Shown here piece after piece: positions 14,572 through 19,654 of a stretch of DNA of 39,534 bases. A program made the position numbers and the translations under genes. The DNA is from a virus: positions 1 through 39,534 of IMG/VR virus record IMGVR_UViG_3300015371_000093; one strand, 5' to 3'. The stretch's first letter is position 1. The number at the start of each line of letters is the position of its first letter. The notes beneath the pieces were generated by a model. The model ran no database searches. It was not told the origin of the DNA and was given only the letters and a program-made list of their open reading frames with translations.

Positions 14572-14596
14572 AAGGGCTATGCGCACCCCAGCCCTT
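14572..14596 (-). terminator. Hairpin at the end of the membrane-protein operon
   Basis: AAGGGCT, 11 bases, AGCCCTT gives a perfect 7-bp stem right after the stop codon of the 208-residue gene. It is followed by GACAAAA rather than a T-run, so its efficiency as a terminator is doubtful. Confidence 0.4.
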
Positions 14597-14599
14597 CTG

Positions 14600-15226
14600 C
14601 TACTCCGAGCGGTAGTCGAGGATCAGCTTGCCCTCGGCCAGGCCCTTCACAAGCTCGTCGTGGTCCATCTCCCGCATCTCCTTCTCGGAGATATGGCGCG
14701 GACCCTCGCCGATGTTGAACACGTTGCCACCCTGAGCCGGGTCGACGACGGGCTCGGTCGGCGGCTCCATGGGCTTGGGCTCCGACTGCTCTCCCTGCTG
14801 GCGAGCTTCCACGTTGGCCTTGACCTCCTCGAGCTTGGACAGCTTCTCGACGTTCTTGAGAAGCTGCTTGGGCACGATGCCGTTGAGGAACTCGGCCGCC
14901 GCCTCGGGGTCGGTGACGATGCCCATGAAGAGCTCGTCGTAGGCCAGCGAGGAACGGAAGTCCGAACGGATCTCCTCGGTTTTCTCGAACCGGGAACCGT
15001 CGGGCGACTTCCTGCCCACGGCCCTGGCGATCAGGTCCTCCATGAGGGCCATGATCTTGCCGCCGTCACCGGACTCCATGACGGTGGTGAAGTACTGCCC
15101 GAGACCTCCGTGAGGCTCGAGCTCGGTCTCCCAGCGCAGCAGCTCTGCCTGCGACATGTGGAAGTAGAACGTTTCGGAAGCCTGCTGGCCCTCGAAGTTC
15201 TCGTACTGCACGGTCTTCTTGAGCAC
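14600..15226 (-). CDS. Conserved phage protein of unknown function (208 aa)
   Basis: A GTG start at 15226 overlaps the previous stop by one base, with AGGAG 8 bases upstream. The N-terminal 120 residues are a compact domain (LKKTVQYENFEGQ, FYFHMSQAELLRWE, GGKIMALMEDLI, GRKSPDGSRFEK, AYDELFMGI, AAAEFLNGIVP). I recall the same order in many phages of Gram-positive hosts, sometimes near tail genes. The second half is a Pro/Glu/Gln-rich linker and a short C-terminal helix. No catalytic residues or membrane segments are seen. It is the last gene of the operon that begins at promoter G. A tail chaperone-like role is possible but not supported by its location. Confidence 0.75.
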   Translation of the reverse strand: MLKKTVQYENFEGQQASETFYFHMSQAELLRWETELEPHGGLGQYFTTVMESGDGGKIMALMEDLIARAVGRKSPDGSRFEKTEEIRSDFRSSLAYDELFMGIVTDPEAAAEFLNGIVPKQLLKNVEKLSKLEEVKANVEARQQGEQSEPKPMEPPTEPVVDPAQGGNVFNIGEGPRHISEKEMREMDHDELVKGLAEGKLILDYRSE

Positions 15227-15540
15227 TAGATGGGCTCCTGGTCGTGGGGCATGGGTCGGTACTGCTCTTCGGATATGGGCTTCGAGAGATCCTCGAGCCG
15301 CCCTCCGACAGGGGTGACGCCGATCCAGAAGTCATCCAGTTCGGCGACATGATCGGTTGGTTCCCTCGGGAGACCGCTTGGGGCGAGGGGCTTCTCAGGA
15401 AGGGTCTTGGAGTACACAACCCATCCCGTTTTTTGGTTGACGAAGACGACCGCGTCGACCTCAATGAGAAGTCGTGCACGGTCGTCCTCGATCATCCAGA
15501 CCCATCGCGTCCTCGCAGTCGGAAGACGCAGAGTCGGCAC
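15226..15540 (-). CDS. Protein of unknown function (104 aa)
   Basis: The GTG start at 15540 overlaps the upstream stop (TAGTG). Its ribosome site is weak, so an internal ATG 15 codons later (15495) is an alternative. The N-terminus is basic with aromatic residues (RTRWVWMIEDDRARLLIEVDAVVFV), then comes a beta-rich stretch (NQKTGWVVYSKTL) and a proline-rich acidic C-terminus. There is no membrane segment or recognised motif. It lies inside the membrane-protein operon and ends one base into the next gene. Confidence 0.65.
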   Translation of the reverse strand: MPTLRLPTARTRWVWMIEDDRARLLIEVDAVVFVNQKTGWVVYSKTLPEKPLAPSGLPREPTDHVAELDDFWIGVTPVGGRLEDLSKPISEEQYRPMPHDQEPI

Positions 15541-15809
15541 TACGCGATCGACTCGCGGTGCCCCTCGTTCGGGGTGTCGGTGTTGTCGGCCTTGGCCTTC
15601 GTGGCCAGGTACAGGCCGCGGAGCCGGTTGACGGCGAGCGTGGCGCCGACGCCGACGGCCAGGATCAGCACGTTCTGCCCGTTGACCTTCTTGACGAGCT
15701 CCGAGACGCCGACCTTCGTGGTCTCCTCGACGACGACCTTGGCGACCTTCGGGGACTTCGCGGCGGCCTTGCCTGCCTGCTTCGCAGCAGCGGTGTTGGT
15801 GGTGGCCAT
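15540..15809 (-). CDS. Membrane protein with Ala/Lys-rich N-terminus (89 aa)
   Basis: I prefer ATG 15809 with AAGGAG 11 bases upstream over a GTG three codons earlier that lies only two bases from the ribosome site. An Ala/Lys-rich N-terminal tail (AAAKQAGKAAAKSPKVAKV) resembles histone-like or DNA-associated tails. It is followed by a membrane helix (about 48-65, GQNVLILAVGVGATLAVN) and a short polar C-terminus. A nucleoid-like tail tethered to the membrane is a possible reading. Function unknown. Confidence 0.68.
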   Translation of the reverse strand: MATTNTAAAKQAGKAAAKSPKVAKVVVEETTKVGVSELVKKVNGQNVLILAVGVGATLAVNRLRGLYLATKAKADNTDTPNEGHRESIA

Positions 15810-15814
15810 GAATA

Positions 15815-16009
15815 TCACTTCTCCTTGTTCTTTTTAGGCGGATTATTCTTCAGGAATGCCTGTAGATCCGCTTCGATGATCTTGCTGTTCTCGACCAGCT
15901 CACGCTTCGCGTCGGCCTGCTTCTCCTTGACGTCCAGAATGATCTTGGTGACGGCTTCGGGGTGACACAGCAAGATGCCAACCCCGACGCCGGTGAGAAA
16001 CCGGAACAT
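15815..16009 (-). CDS. Small membrane-associated protein (64 aa)
   Basis: ATG start immediately next to the stop of the upstream DUF6353-like gene. A short hydrophobic N-terminus (MFRFLTGVGVGILLCH) is followed by a highly charged helix (KEKQADAKRELVENSKIIEADLQ) and a lysine-rich end (NNPPKKNKEK). It looks like a membrane-anchored coiled coil. Function unknown; it is translationally linked to its neighbours. Confidence 0.68.
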   Translation of the reverse strand: MFRFLTGVGVGILLCHPEAVTKIILDVKEKQADAKRELVENSKIIEADLQAFLKNNPPKKNKEK

Positions 16010-16780
16010 CTACCAGATCCGGTTGTAGTCCGTCTTGGGCCCCACGTTGAAGTCGATCGCGATGCAGGGCTTGTCGTCCGGAGTGAACTCCGTCGTGTAC
16101 CTGATCTCGATCGGCGCGTGGTTGGTGTTCCAGCCCACTTCGTCCGAGAATCCCGTCTGCTCGATCCCGATGTCCTCGTAGAACTGGGTCAAGCTGACGT
16201 AGTCGTGGTGGAAGATCTCCGCGTTGAGCTTGTTCTCGGCCTTCTTGATCCGCTCCATGCTGCTGCGGAAGTACCTCGCGGAATATGCGTCGTAGCACAT
16301 CACGTCGCCTTCTGCGAGGACGATGTTCGCGTAGCCGCCGTTCTTCTTGAGAAGTTGGGCCTGCGTTGCGTCCTGCACCTTCTGTTCCTTGGTGATGCCC
16401 ATCTGCTTGGCGACCTGCTCGCGGTATTCCTTGAACCGCTCGTCGGTCAGTCCGTACAGCGTGGCCATCGCAGCCACCTGGGAAGAGCTCACCCGATGTG
16501 CCGCCACGATGGACGTGATGGTGAGCAAGCCCGTCCCAGCGGCAGGCAGGAACAGAGGCCAAGCGAGCTTGACCTTGTCGAGGGAATCGAGTCCCCCGAG
16601 TCCGTCCTGTTCCAAACGGACCTTACGCTCCTCAGCGTCGACCAGCTTGGCTGCTTTGAACGCTCCGCGAGCGGCGAGGATGCCAGTACCTGCGGTTCCG
16701 ACGACACCGACCCCTGTGAGTAGAGCCGGGGCATTGGTCTTTAGGAAATGAGCGCCCGTACGGGCGAGATCTTGGAACAA
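16010..16780 (-). CDS. Membrane-anchored phage protein, DUF6353-like, paralogue 2 (256 aa)
   Basis: I chose a TTG start at 16780 because GAGAGG lies 5 bases upstream and the resulting N-terminus matches the paralogue at 12383-13321; an ATG at 16858 would add 26 residues overlapping the upstream gene. A short amphipathic helix leads to NAPALLTGVGVVGTAGTGILAA (first membrane helix), a charged coil, a second hydrophobic segment (about 73-95, LFLPAAGTGLLTITSIVAAH), a helical region, and a C-terminal domain with YVSLTQFYEDIGIEQTG, VGWN and AIDFNVG. The shared motifs with the 312-residue protein show duplication. The membrane location is seen; the function is unknown. Confidence 0.75.
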   Translation of the reverse strand: MFQDLARTGAHFLKTNAPALLTGVGVVGTAGTGILAARGAFKAAKLVDAEERKVRLEQDGLGGLDSLDKVKLAWPLFLPAAGTGLLTITSIVAAHRVSSSQVAAMATLYGLTDERFKEYREQVAKQMGITKEQKVQDATQAQLLKKNGGYANIVLAEGDVMCYDAYSARYFRSSMERIKKAENKLNAEIFHHDYVSLTQFYEDIGIEQTGFSDEVGWNTNHAPIEIRYTTEFTPDDKPCIAIDFNVGPKTDYNRIW

Positions 16781-16802
16781 CGGAACCTCTCGATCTTGTT
16801 GG

Positions 16803-17132
16803 TTACTGACAGGCGTAGTACGGCGCAGAGCCGTCGGTGCTGATGTACTCCGATCCATCGTTGCCCTTCACCGCGAAGACGCGGTAGCAGTTCCCGGCAC
16901 CGCTCTTTCGAGCCAGGATTTCCACGCGCACGTAGTTGTTGTTGATGCGCTGGTACCAGCCCGTCGCCGATGGATACGACAGGCAGTTGTAGTTGCAGAA
17001 CGTCCGCCAGACGTGAGCCCGGGCGTAGTTCTGAGCGTTGGCGACGTGCAGATATGCCTCGGCCGACATGGCCTTGACGGCACCGAACGCCAAAGCGACG
17101 ATCAGCACGAGGCAAAACAGGATCTTCTTCAC
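16803..17132 (-). CDS. Secreted protein with signal peptide and four cysteines (109 aa)
   Basis: The GTG start at 17132 overlaps the upstream stop (GTGA) with GGAG about 10 bases before it. A typical signal peptide opens the protein: basic VKK, hydrophobic ILFCLVLIVALAFGAV, then a likely cleavage site after AMSA. The mature part (about 85 residues) is Tyr/Asn-rich and contains CNYNC, GNCYRVFAVKG and a terminal CQ, giving four cysteines that could form two disulphides outside the membrane. It is the only clearly exported soluble protein in the window. It might act in the cell envelope, for example against superinfection, but nothing in the sequence proves this. I do not recognise a family. Confidence 0.75.
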   Translation of the reverse strand: MKKILFCLVLIVALAFGAVKAMSAEAYLHVANAQNYARAHVWRTFCNYNCLSYPSATGWYQRINNNYVRVEILARKSGAGNCYRVFAVKGNDGSEYISTDGSAPYYACQ

Positions 17133-17365
17133 TTCTGATCTTCTCCTTCCCTCATCTTTCGTTTGAGGGCTTCGAGGGCTTGCTTCTCGGTGCCTTCTGC
17201 TGTCACGTAGGTCAGCTCGGCATCCGGGAAATGGACGTTCAGCAGCATCACGAAACGACGCTGCTCGTGCTTGTTCCTCCAGTGGTAGAGAAACAACGTG
17301 AGCCGTCCACTGATGATTCCGTAGACGGTGAAGATGAGGAGATCCAGCCAGAAAGAACCCGTCAT
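17129..17365 (-). CDS. Membrane protein (78 aa)
   Basis: ATG 17365 overlaps the preceding stop (ATGA). Residues 4-27 form a membrane helix (FWLDLLIFTVYGIISGRLTLFLYHW). A basic segment (RNKHEQRRF) follows, then a small soluble domain (FVMLLNVHFPDAELTYVTAEG) and a charged C-terminal helix (EKQALEALKRKMREGEDQK). The positive-inside rule suggests a cytoplasmic C-terminal domain. Function unknown; it is part of the overlapping membrane-protein operon. Confidence 0.7.
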   Translation of the reverse strand: MTGSFWLDLLIFTVYGIISGRLTLFLYHWRNKHEQRRFVMLLNVHFPDAELTYVTAEGTEKQALEALKRKMREGEDQK

Positions 17366-17502
17366 CGACGGCGCATCTCTCGGACGAAGATCCAGATGAG
17401 CCACAGCCCACCCGTGAGGAAGACCATGATGAGGTCTCCCAGAAAGCCCAGACAGCCGTAGGGCTTCCGGACCTTGACGGTGTTCTCGTAGACGACCTTC
17501 AC
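17362..17502 (-). CDS. Small membrane protein (46 aa)
   Basis: A GTG start at 17502 overlaps the upstream stop (GTGA) with AAAGG 6 bases before it. A basic N-terminus (VKVVYENTVKVRKPYG) precedes a membrane helix (CLGFLGDLIMVFLTGGLWLIWIF), and the protein ends in a basic cluster (VREMRRR). This looks like a small YqaE- or superinfection-type membrane peptide, but homology cannot be claimed from this alone. Function unknown. Confidence 0.68.
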   Translation of the reverse strand: MKVVYENTVKVRKPYGCLGFLGDLIMVFLTGGLWLIWIFVREMRRR

Positions 17503-17708
17503 TTCAAACCTTTCGCTGCGGCTTGGACGATGATGGTGAAGAACGCATCGGTTCCCACCTTGAAGAAATACAGTCCTGCGGCGAAGCAACCGATCTCCTT
17601 GACGAGATCAACCTTCTGCTCCGTGGTCAGCTTGGGCTCTTCGTCAAGGACGTCAAGCGGGTCCTTCGGCGTCTTCTCGAGGGAGACAACAACTTTGCGG
17701 TTCTTCAT
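17499..17708 (-). CDS. Small membrane protein (69 aa)
   Basis: ATG 17708 overlaps the upstream stop (ATGA), with AGGAG 4 bases before it. The N-terminal half is soluble and charged (KNRKVVVSLEKTPKDPLDVLDEEPK), then a helix (TEQKVDLVKEIGCF) leads into a hydrophobic segment (AAGLYFFKVGTDAFFTIIVQAAAKG). It is probably membrane-associated at the C-terminus. Function unknown. Confidence 0.7.
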   Translation of the reverse strand: MKNRKVVVSLEKTPKDPLDVLDEEPKLTTEQKVDLVKEIGCFAAGLYFFKVGTDAFFTIIVQAAAKGLK

Positions 17709-17854
17709 TTGACTCCTACTGCCGAAGGGTTGAATTTGAGCGCACGCTTCTCCGCCTGCTCCGGAGAGGTCGCTTTGACCATGATGGTCTTCTCTCCGCC
17801 ACCGCTGTAGATCAACGTGACGGGGTACGTCTGCTTCTTGGACTTCTGCTGCAC
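17705..17854 (-). CDS. Small protein, first gene of the membrane-protein operon (49 aa)
   Basis: The GTG start at 17854 has AAGGAG 9 bases upstream; longer starts would run into the leader hairpins. The protein is basic and soluble, with a beta-like segment (YPVTLIYSGGGEKTIMVKA) followed by a helix (SPEQAEKRALKF). This is a compact fold like other tiny phage proteins whose helix ends in a basic face. It is the first gene after promoter G and its structured leader. Function unknown. Confidence 0.7.
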   Translation of the reverse strand: MQQKSKKQTYPVTLIYSGGGEKTIMVKATSPEQAEKRALKFNPSAVGVK

Positions 17855-17883
17855 AGCTTGGAACTCCTTTATTAGGTGGGCAG

Positions 17884-17949
17884 AAAAAATAGAAGATGAG
17901 CAAACTCCGTAAGGAGGGCTCTGTACCAACATACGTTGGCACTCTTCTA
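17884..17949 (-). promoter_or_regulatory. Structured leader with T-run (putative attenuator) before the membrane-protein operon
   Basis: On the minus strand TAGAAGA (17943-17949) can pair with TCTTCTA (17890-17896), closing two inner hairpins (CCAAC/GTTGG and CTCC-TTAC-GGAG), followed by six T (17884-17889), then GCCCACC and, 20 bases later, the ribosome site. The closing arms and the T-run are nearly identical to the leader at 3945-3987, which serves an unrelated operon. Confidence 0.55.
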
Positions 17950-17974
17950 CTATAGGAAAGGTTTTTCTTGCGAG
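17949..17974 (-). promoter_or_regulatory. Promoter G (CTCGCA-N14-TATAGT)
   Basis: CTCGCA (17969-17974), 14 bases, TATAGT (17949-17954), then AGAAGAG. It heads the 49-residue gene and the operon of membrane proteins down to 14600. Confidence 0.62.
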
Positions 17975-17976
17975 GC

Positions 17977-18009
17977 AAAGCTTAGAGCCCATGTAGGGCT
18001 CCTTGCTTT
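17977..18009 (-). terminator. Hairpin at the end of the 75-residue gene
   Basis: GAGCCC, 5 bases, GGGCTC, with outer arms AAAGC/GCTTT, overlaps the stop codon of the 75-residue gene and lies just before promoter G. There is no long T-run, but the position fits a terminator. Confidence 0.5.
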
Positions 18010-18235
18010 AGAGATCGAGCTTCTCGGCGATGGTGGCTAGGGCGATGTTGTCGAATTCGTCCAGCTGAATTCCGGCATCGTCGATCTTCTGAGCCAGCAG
18101 TCGGATCACGTCGTGGTCCGCATCGACAACCTGCGCGAGGGCGCGGTTCTTCTGGCGGAGCTGACGGTTCTGATGGTGGAGCAGAGCGTTCGAGATGGCG
18201 AAACAGCCAATACTGATTACGGCATTGATCGGCAT
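18008..18235 (-). CDS. Small membrane-anchored coiled-coil protein (75 aa)
   Basis: ATG start with AAAGG 5 bases upstream, behind promoter C. A short hydrophobic N-terminus (INAVISIGCFAISNALL) leads into a Gln/Arg-rich helix (HHQNRQLRQKNRALAQVV) and an acidic helix (RLLAQKIDDAGIQLDEF), ending NIALATIAEKLDL. This pattern suggests a membrane-tethered coiled coil. It is a single-gene cassette with its own promoter and end hairpin. Function unknown. Confidence 0.74.
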   Translation of the reverse strand: MPINAVISIGCFAISNALLHHQNRQLRQKNRALAQVVDADHDVIRLLAQKIDDAGIQLDEFDNIALATIAEKLDL

Positions 18236-18267
18236 AACGGCCTTTCGTTGAGGTGTAGTAGGTCTCT

Positions 18268-18293
18268 ATTACAGGCCATGTATTTCATGCGAA
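18268..18293 (-). promoter_or_regulatory. Promoter C (TTCGCA-N14-TGTAAT)
   Basis: TTCGCA (18288-18293), 14 bases containing TACATGG, TGTAAT (18268-18273), then AGAGACCTACTAC. It heads the 75-residue gene. Confidence 0.66.
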
Positions 18294-18318
18294 AAAAGAA
18301 AGGCAACGTCCTTGTTGC
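18292..18318 (-). terminator. Intrinsic terminator after the 26-residue gene
   Basis: GCAAC, 6 bases, GTTGC, then CTTTCTTTTTT on the minus strand. It ends the 26-residue gene cassette and abuts promoter C. Confidence 0.75.
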
Positions 18319-18344
18319 GATTCTTTTATGGAACCTGATGGGGG

Positions 18345-18425
18345 TTAGCTTGCAAAGTGCGCAAGGATCACCGCGTTGTGCGTCCAGAGGACGAGGTTGG
18401 CGGCGACAACTGCGAGGTTGAACAT
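18345..18425 (-). CDS. Very small hydrophobic peptide (26 aa)
   Basis: ATG 18425 with AAGGAG 4 bases upstream and TAA at 18345. The peptide (MFNLAVVAANLVLWTHNAV, then ILAHFAS) is one membrane-length hydrophobic stretch with almost no charge. It has its own promoter F upstream and an intrinsic terminator downstream, which argues that this tiny frame is a real gene even though it is below usual length limits. An alternative is that the transcript itself is the product. Function unknown. Confidence 0.6.
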   Translation of the reverse strand: MFNLAVVAANLVLWTHNAVILAHFAS

Positions 18426-18447
18426 GGTTCTCCTTGGTTGTGGGTTC

Positions 18448-18473
18448 TATATAGACCATGTAAACCGTGCGAG
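18448..18473 (-). promoter_or_regulatory. Promoter F (CTCGCA-N14-TATATA)
   Basis: CTCGCA (18468-18473), 14 bases containing TACATGG, TATATA (18448-18453), then GAACC. It lacks the AGAGACCTACTA leader of its neighbours. It heads the 26-residue gene. Confidence 0.58.
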
Positions 18474-18507
18474 AAAAAAGAGAATCCGTGTGGATTCTCC
18501 CTTTTTT
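18474..18507. terminator. Bidirectional intrinsic terminator after the 57-residue gene
   Basis: GAGAATCC, 4 bases, GGATTCTC is a perfect 8-bp stem (18480-18499) with TTTTTT on the minus strand (18474-18479) and CCCTTTTTT on the plus strand (up to 18507), so it can act in both directions. Confidence 0.85.
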
Positions 18508-18519
18508 GAAGTCTTGTAC

Positions 18520-18693
18520 TTACGGGATGTAAGGGCCGATCTTCTTCTGGCTCTTCCGGATCTTGCGCTCGTACTTCCGCTCCTGGTGGTTCGTCTTGGT
18601 CTTCTCAATCTTGGCGATTGTGAGTTCCTTGACGAGCCACGCAGCAGTGGTCGTAGTAGCGACGATCGGGTCGGTGCTGAGGGTGATGGTCAT
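18520..18693 (-). CDS. Small basic protein (57 aa)
   Basis: ATG 18693 with AAGGAAAC close upstream, behind promoter D; TAA at 18520. The N-terminus is Thr/Ala-rich (TITLSTDPIVATTTTAAWLV), followed by a strongly basic helical C-terminus (KIEKTKTNHQERKYERKIRK, then SQKKIGPYIP). The charge suggests binding to nucleic acid, a ribosome or an acidic host partner; this is inference. It is a single-gene cassette with its own promoter and a strong terminator. Confidence 0.72.
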   Translation of the reverse strand: MTITLSTDPIVATTTTAAWLVKELTIAKIEKTKTNHQERKYERKIRKSQKKIGPYIP

Positions 18694-18719
18694 TTTGTTT
18701 CCTTTAGTAGTAGGTCTCT

Positions 18720-18745
18720 ATTATAGTGCATGTAAAACATGCGAG
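18720..18745 (-). promoter_or_regulatory. Promoter D (CTCGCA-N14-TATAAT)
   Basis: CTCGCA (18740-18745), 14 bases with the dyad GCATG-TTTTA-CATGC starting inside the upstream box, TATAAT (18720-18725), then AGAGACCTACTACT. It heads the 57-residue gene and is the best match to a bacterial -10 in the set. Confidence 0.7.
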
Positions 18746-18777
18746 TTTGCAGGACAAAAATATAATCCGTGAGCGGC

Positions 18778-18807
18778 GAAACCTAAACCCCGTGTATGGG
18801 GTCTAGG
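18778..18807 (-). terminator. Hairpin after the 93-residue gene
   Basis: CCTAGACCCC, 6 bases, GGGGTTTAGG: a 10-bp stem with one wobble, followed by TTTC. It closes the cassette of promoter E. Confidence 0.65.
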
Positions 18808-18836
18808 CTTCGACACTCTTGGAAGGTGGTGTCGTT

Positions 18837-19118
18837 CTACCGAACCTTGGTCAATAGGCCAAGAGCCTTGGTGGATATGACTCCGAGGTGCTCGGCGTTG
18901 ATGATCATCAGGATGCCGACGAGGTTGGCTCCAATCGTCGCTTTCGTGTTGGCACTGACAGGATCGGGAGTGTTGTCGTTCTCGATCTTGTGCAGTTCCT
19001 TCAGTCTGTCGAGGATCTTGCCATACTCGTCTGACGTCGGCTGATGGTCACCAAGCGCAAGCGCCAGGCGGTCGATCTCCCTTTGGGTTCTTGACTTGGG
19101 CTTTGGTTGGTTGAACAT
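18837..19118 (-). CDS. Small conserved-looking protein with C-terminal hydrophobic segment (93 aa)
   Basis: ATG start with AAAGGA 4 bases upstream, behind promoter E. The N-terminal two-thirds is charged and helical (RTQREIDRLALALGD, DEYGKILDRLKELHKIEND). It ends in a hydrophobic segment (TIGANLVGILMIINAEHLGVI) that could be a membrane helix, and a short basic tail. This tail-anchored layout resembles a frequent actinophage protein of unknown role. It is a single-gene cassette. Confidence 0.76.
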   Translation of the reverse strand: MFNQPKPKSRTQREIDRLALALGDHQPTSDEYGKILDRLKELHKIENDNTPDPVSANTKATIGANLVGILMIINAEHLGVISTKALGLLTKVR

Positions 19119-19141
19119 TACGTCCTTTCTAGTAGGTCTCT

Positions 19142-19167
19142 ATTACAAGCCATGTATGGCTTGCGAC
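19142..19167 (-). promoter_or_regulatory. Promoter E (GTCGCA-N14-TGTAAT)
   Basis: GTCGCA (19162-19167), 14 bases with the dyad AGCCAT-AC-ATGGCT, TGTAAT (19142-19147), then AGAGACCTACTA. It heads the 93-residue gene, immediately after the lysis block. Confidence 0.66.
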
Positions 19168-19170
19168 CCA

Positions 19171-19263
19171 CTAGATCCGGTCGATGACCGCGAAAGCTAC
19201 CGCGATCAGGACCAGAAGAAAGACCAGGACGACGATCCAGTAGAGAGGACTTCTCTCGTGCAT
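19171..19263 (-). CDS. Small membrane protein next to the holin (30 aa)
   Basis: ATG 19263 with GAGGGGGTG upstream, 4 bases after the holin stop; TAG at 19171. After MHERSPLYW comes one membrane helix (IVVLVFLLVLIAVAFAVI) and a short DRI end. It is the last gene of the lysis block and probably modulates holin action or sits beside it, as small membrane proteins often do in lysis clusters; that role is inferred from position. It is too short for many gene finders. Confidence 0.6.
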   Translation of the reverse strand: MHERSPLYWIVVLVFLLVLIAVAFAVIDRI

Positions 19264-19267
19264 GTGT

Positions 19268-19654
19268 TCACCCCCTCGGGCGGCGCTTGCCGGTCCTGTG
19301 CCGTGATGCCACGGCCAAGGGCTTGTTCTGGACCTTGAGGACGACTTCCTTCTGTTGAGCCAGCTTCTCGGGATGACTCTCGGGCTTCAAGTTGAGGTCC
19401 ACGGTGCCGGTGCCATCACCGGCTTGGTTCACGACCATGGTTCCGTCGAACCGTTCGTCCGCCTTGGCGTACTTGACCTGGCTGATGCCGAGGATCACGC
19501 CGAGGAAGGTGTCCACCGCGAGGATGGTCCCTGCCACTTCCTGGGGCTTGGGAAGATCCCACAGGGCCGCGAGGGTGACGTAGAGGACACCCACCGCGGG
19601 AAGAACGATCTGGGCCAGCCACTTGAGCCGGTCATACCACTTGCCGGTGATCAT
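19268..19654 (-). CDS. Holin
   Basis: ATG overlaps the upstream stop (ATGA). The N-terminal domain (GKWYDRLKWLAQIVLPAVGV, LYVTLAALWDLPKPQEVAGT, AVDTFLGVILGIS) is the conserved two-helix holin core known from phages of Gram-positive bacteria (Dp-1/r1t-like holins). It forms pores or holes in the host membrane at lysis. The C-terminus is an extended polar tail ending in a basic cluster (ASRHRTGKRRPRG). Length 128 residues. The neighbours are several small membrane proteins; no endolysin gene is present in the window. Confidence 0.86.
   Translation of the reverse strand: MITGKWYDRLKWLAQIVLPAVGVLYVTLAALWDLPKPQEVAGTILAVDTFLGVILGISQVKYAKADERFDGTMVVNQAGDGTGTVDLNLKPESHPEKLAQQKEVVLKVQNKPLAVASRHRTGKRRPRG

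Noticed and set aside
15226-15809. Histone-like gene from the Ala/Lys-rich N-terminus at 15540-15809
   Set aside because: The basic stretch is short and is followed by a clear membrane helix, so it is described as a membrane protein only.
17502-17978. Longer versions of the 49-, 69- and 46-residue genes
   Set aside because: The extensions would run through the structured leader and into neighbouring genes, and each short start has a good ribosome site or a stop-start overlap.
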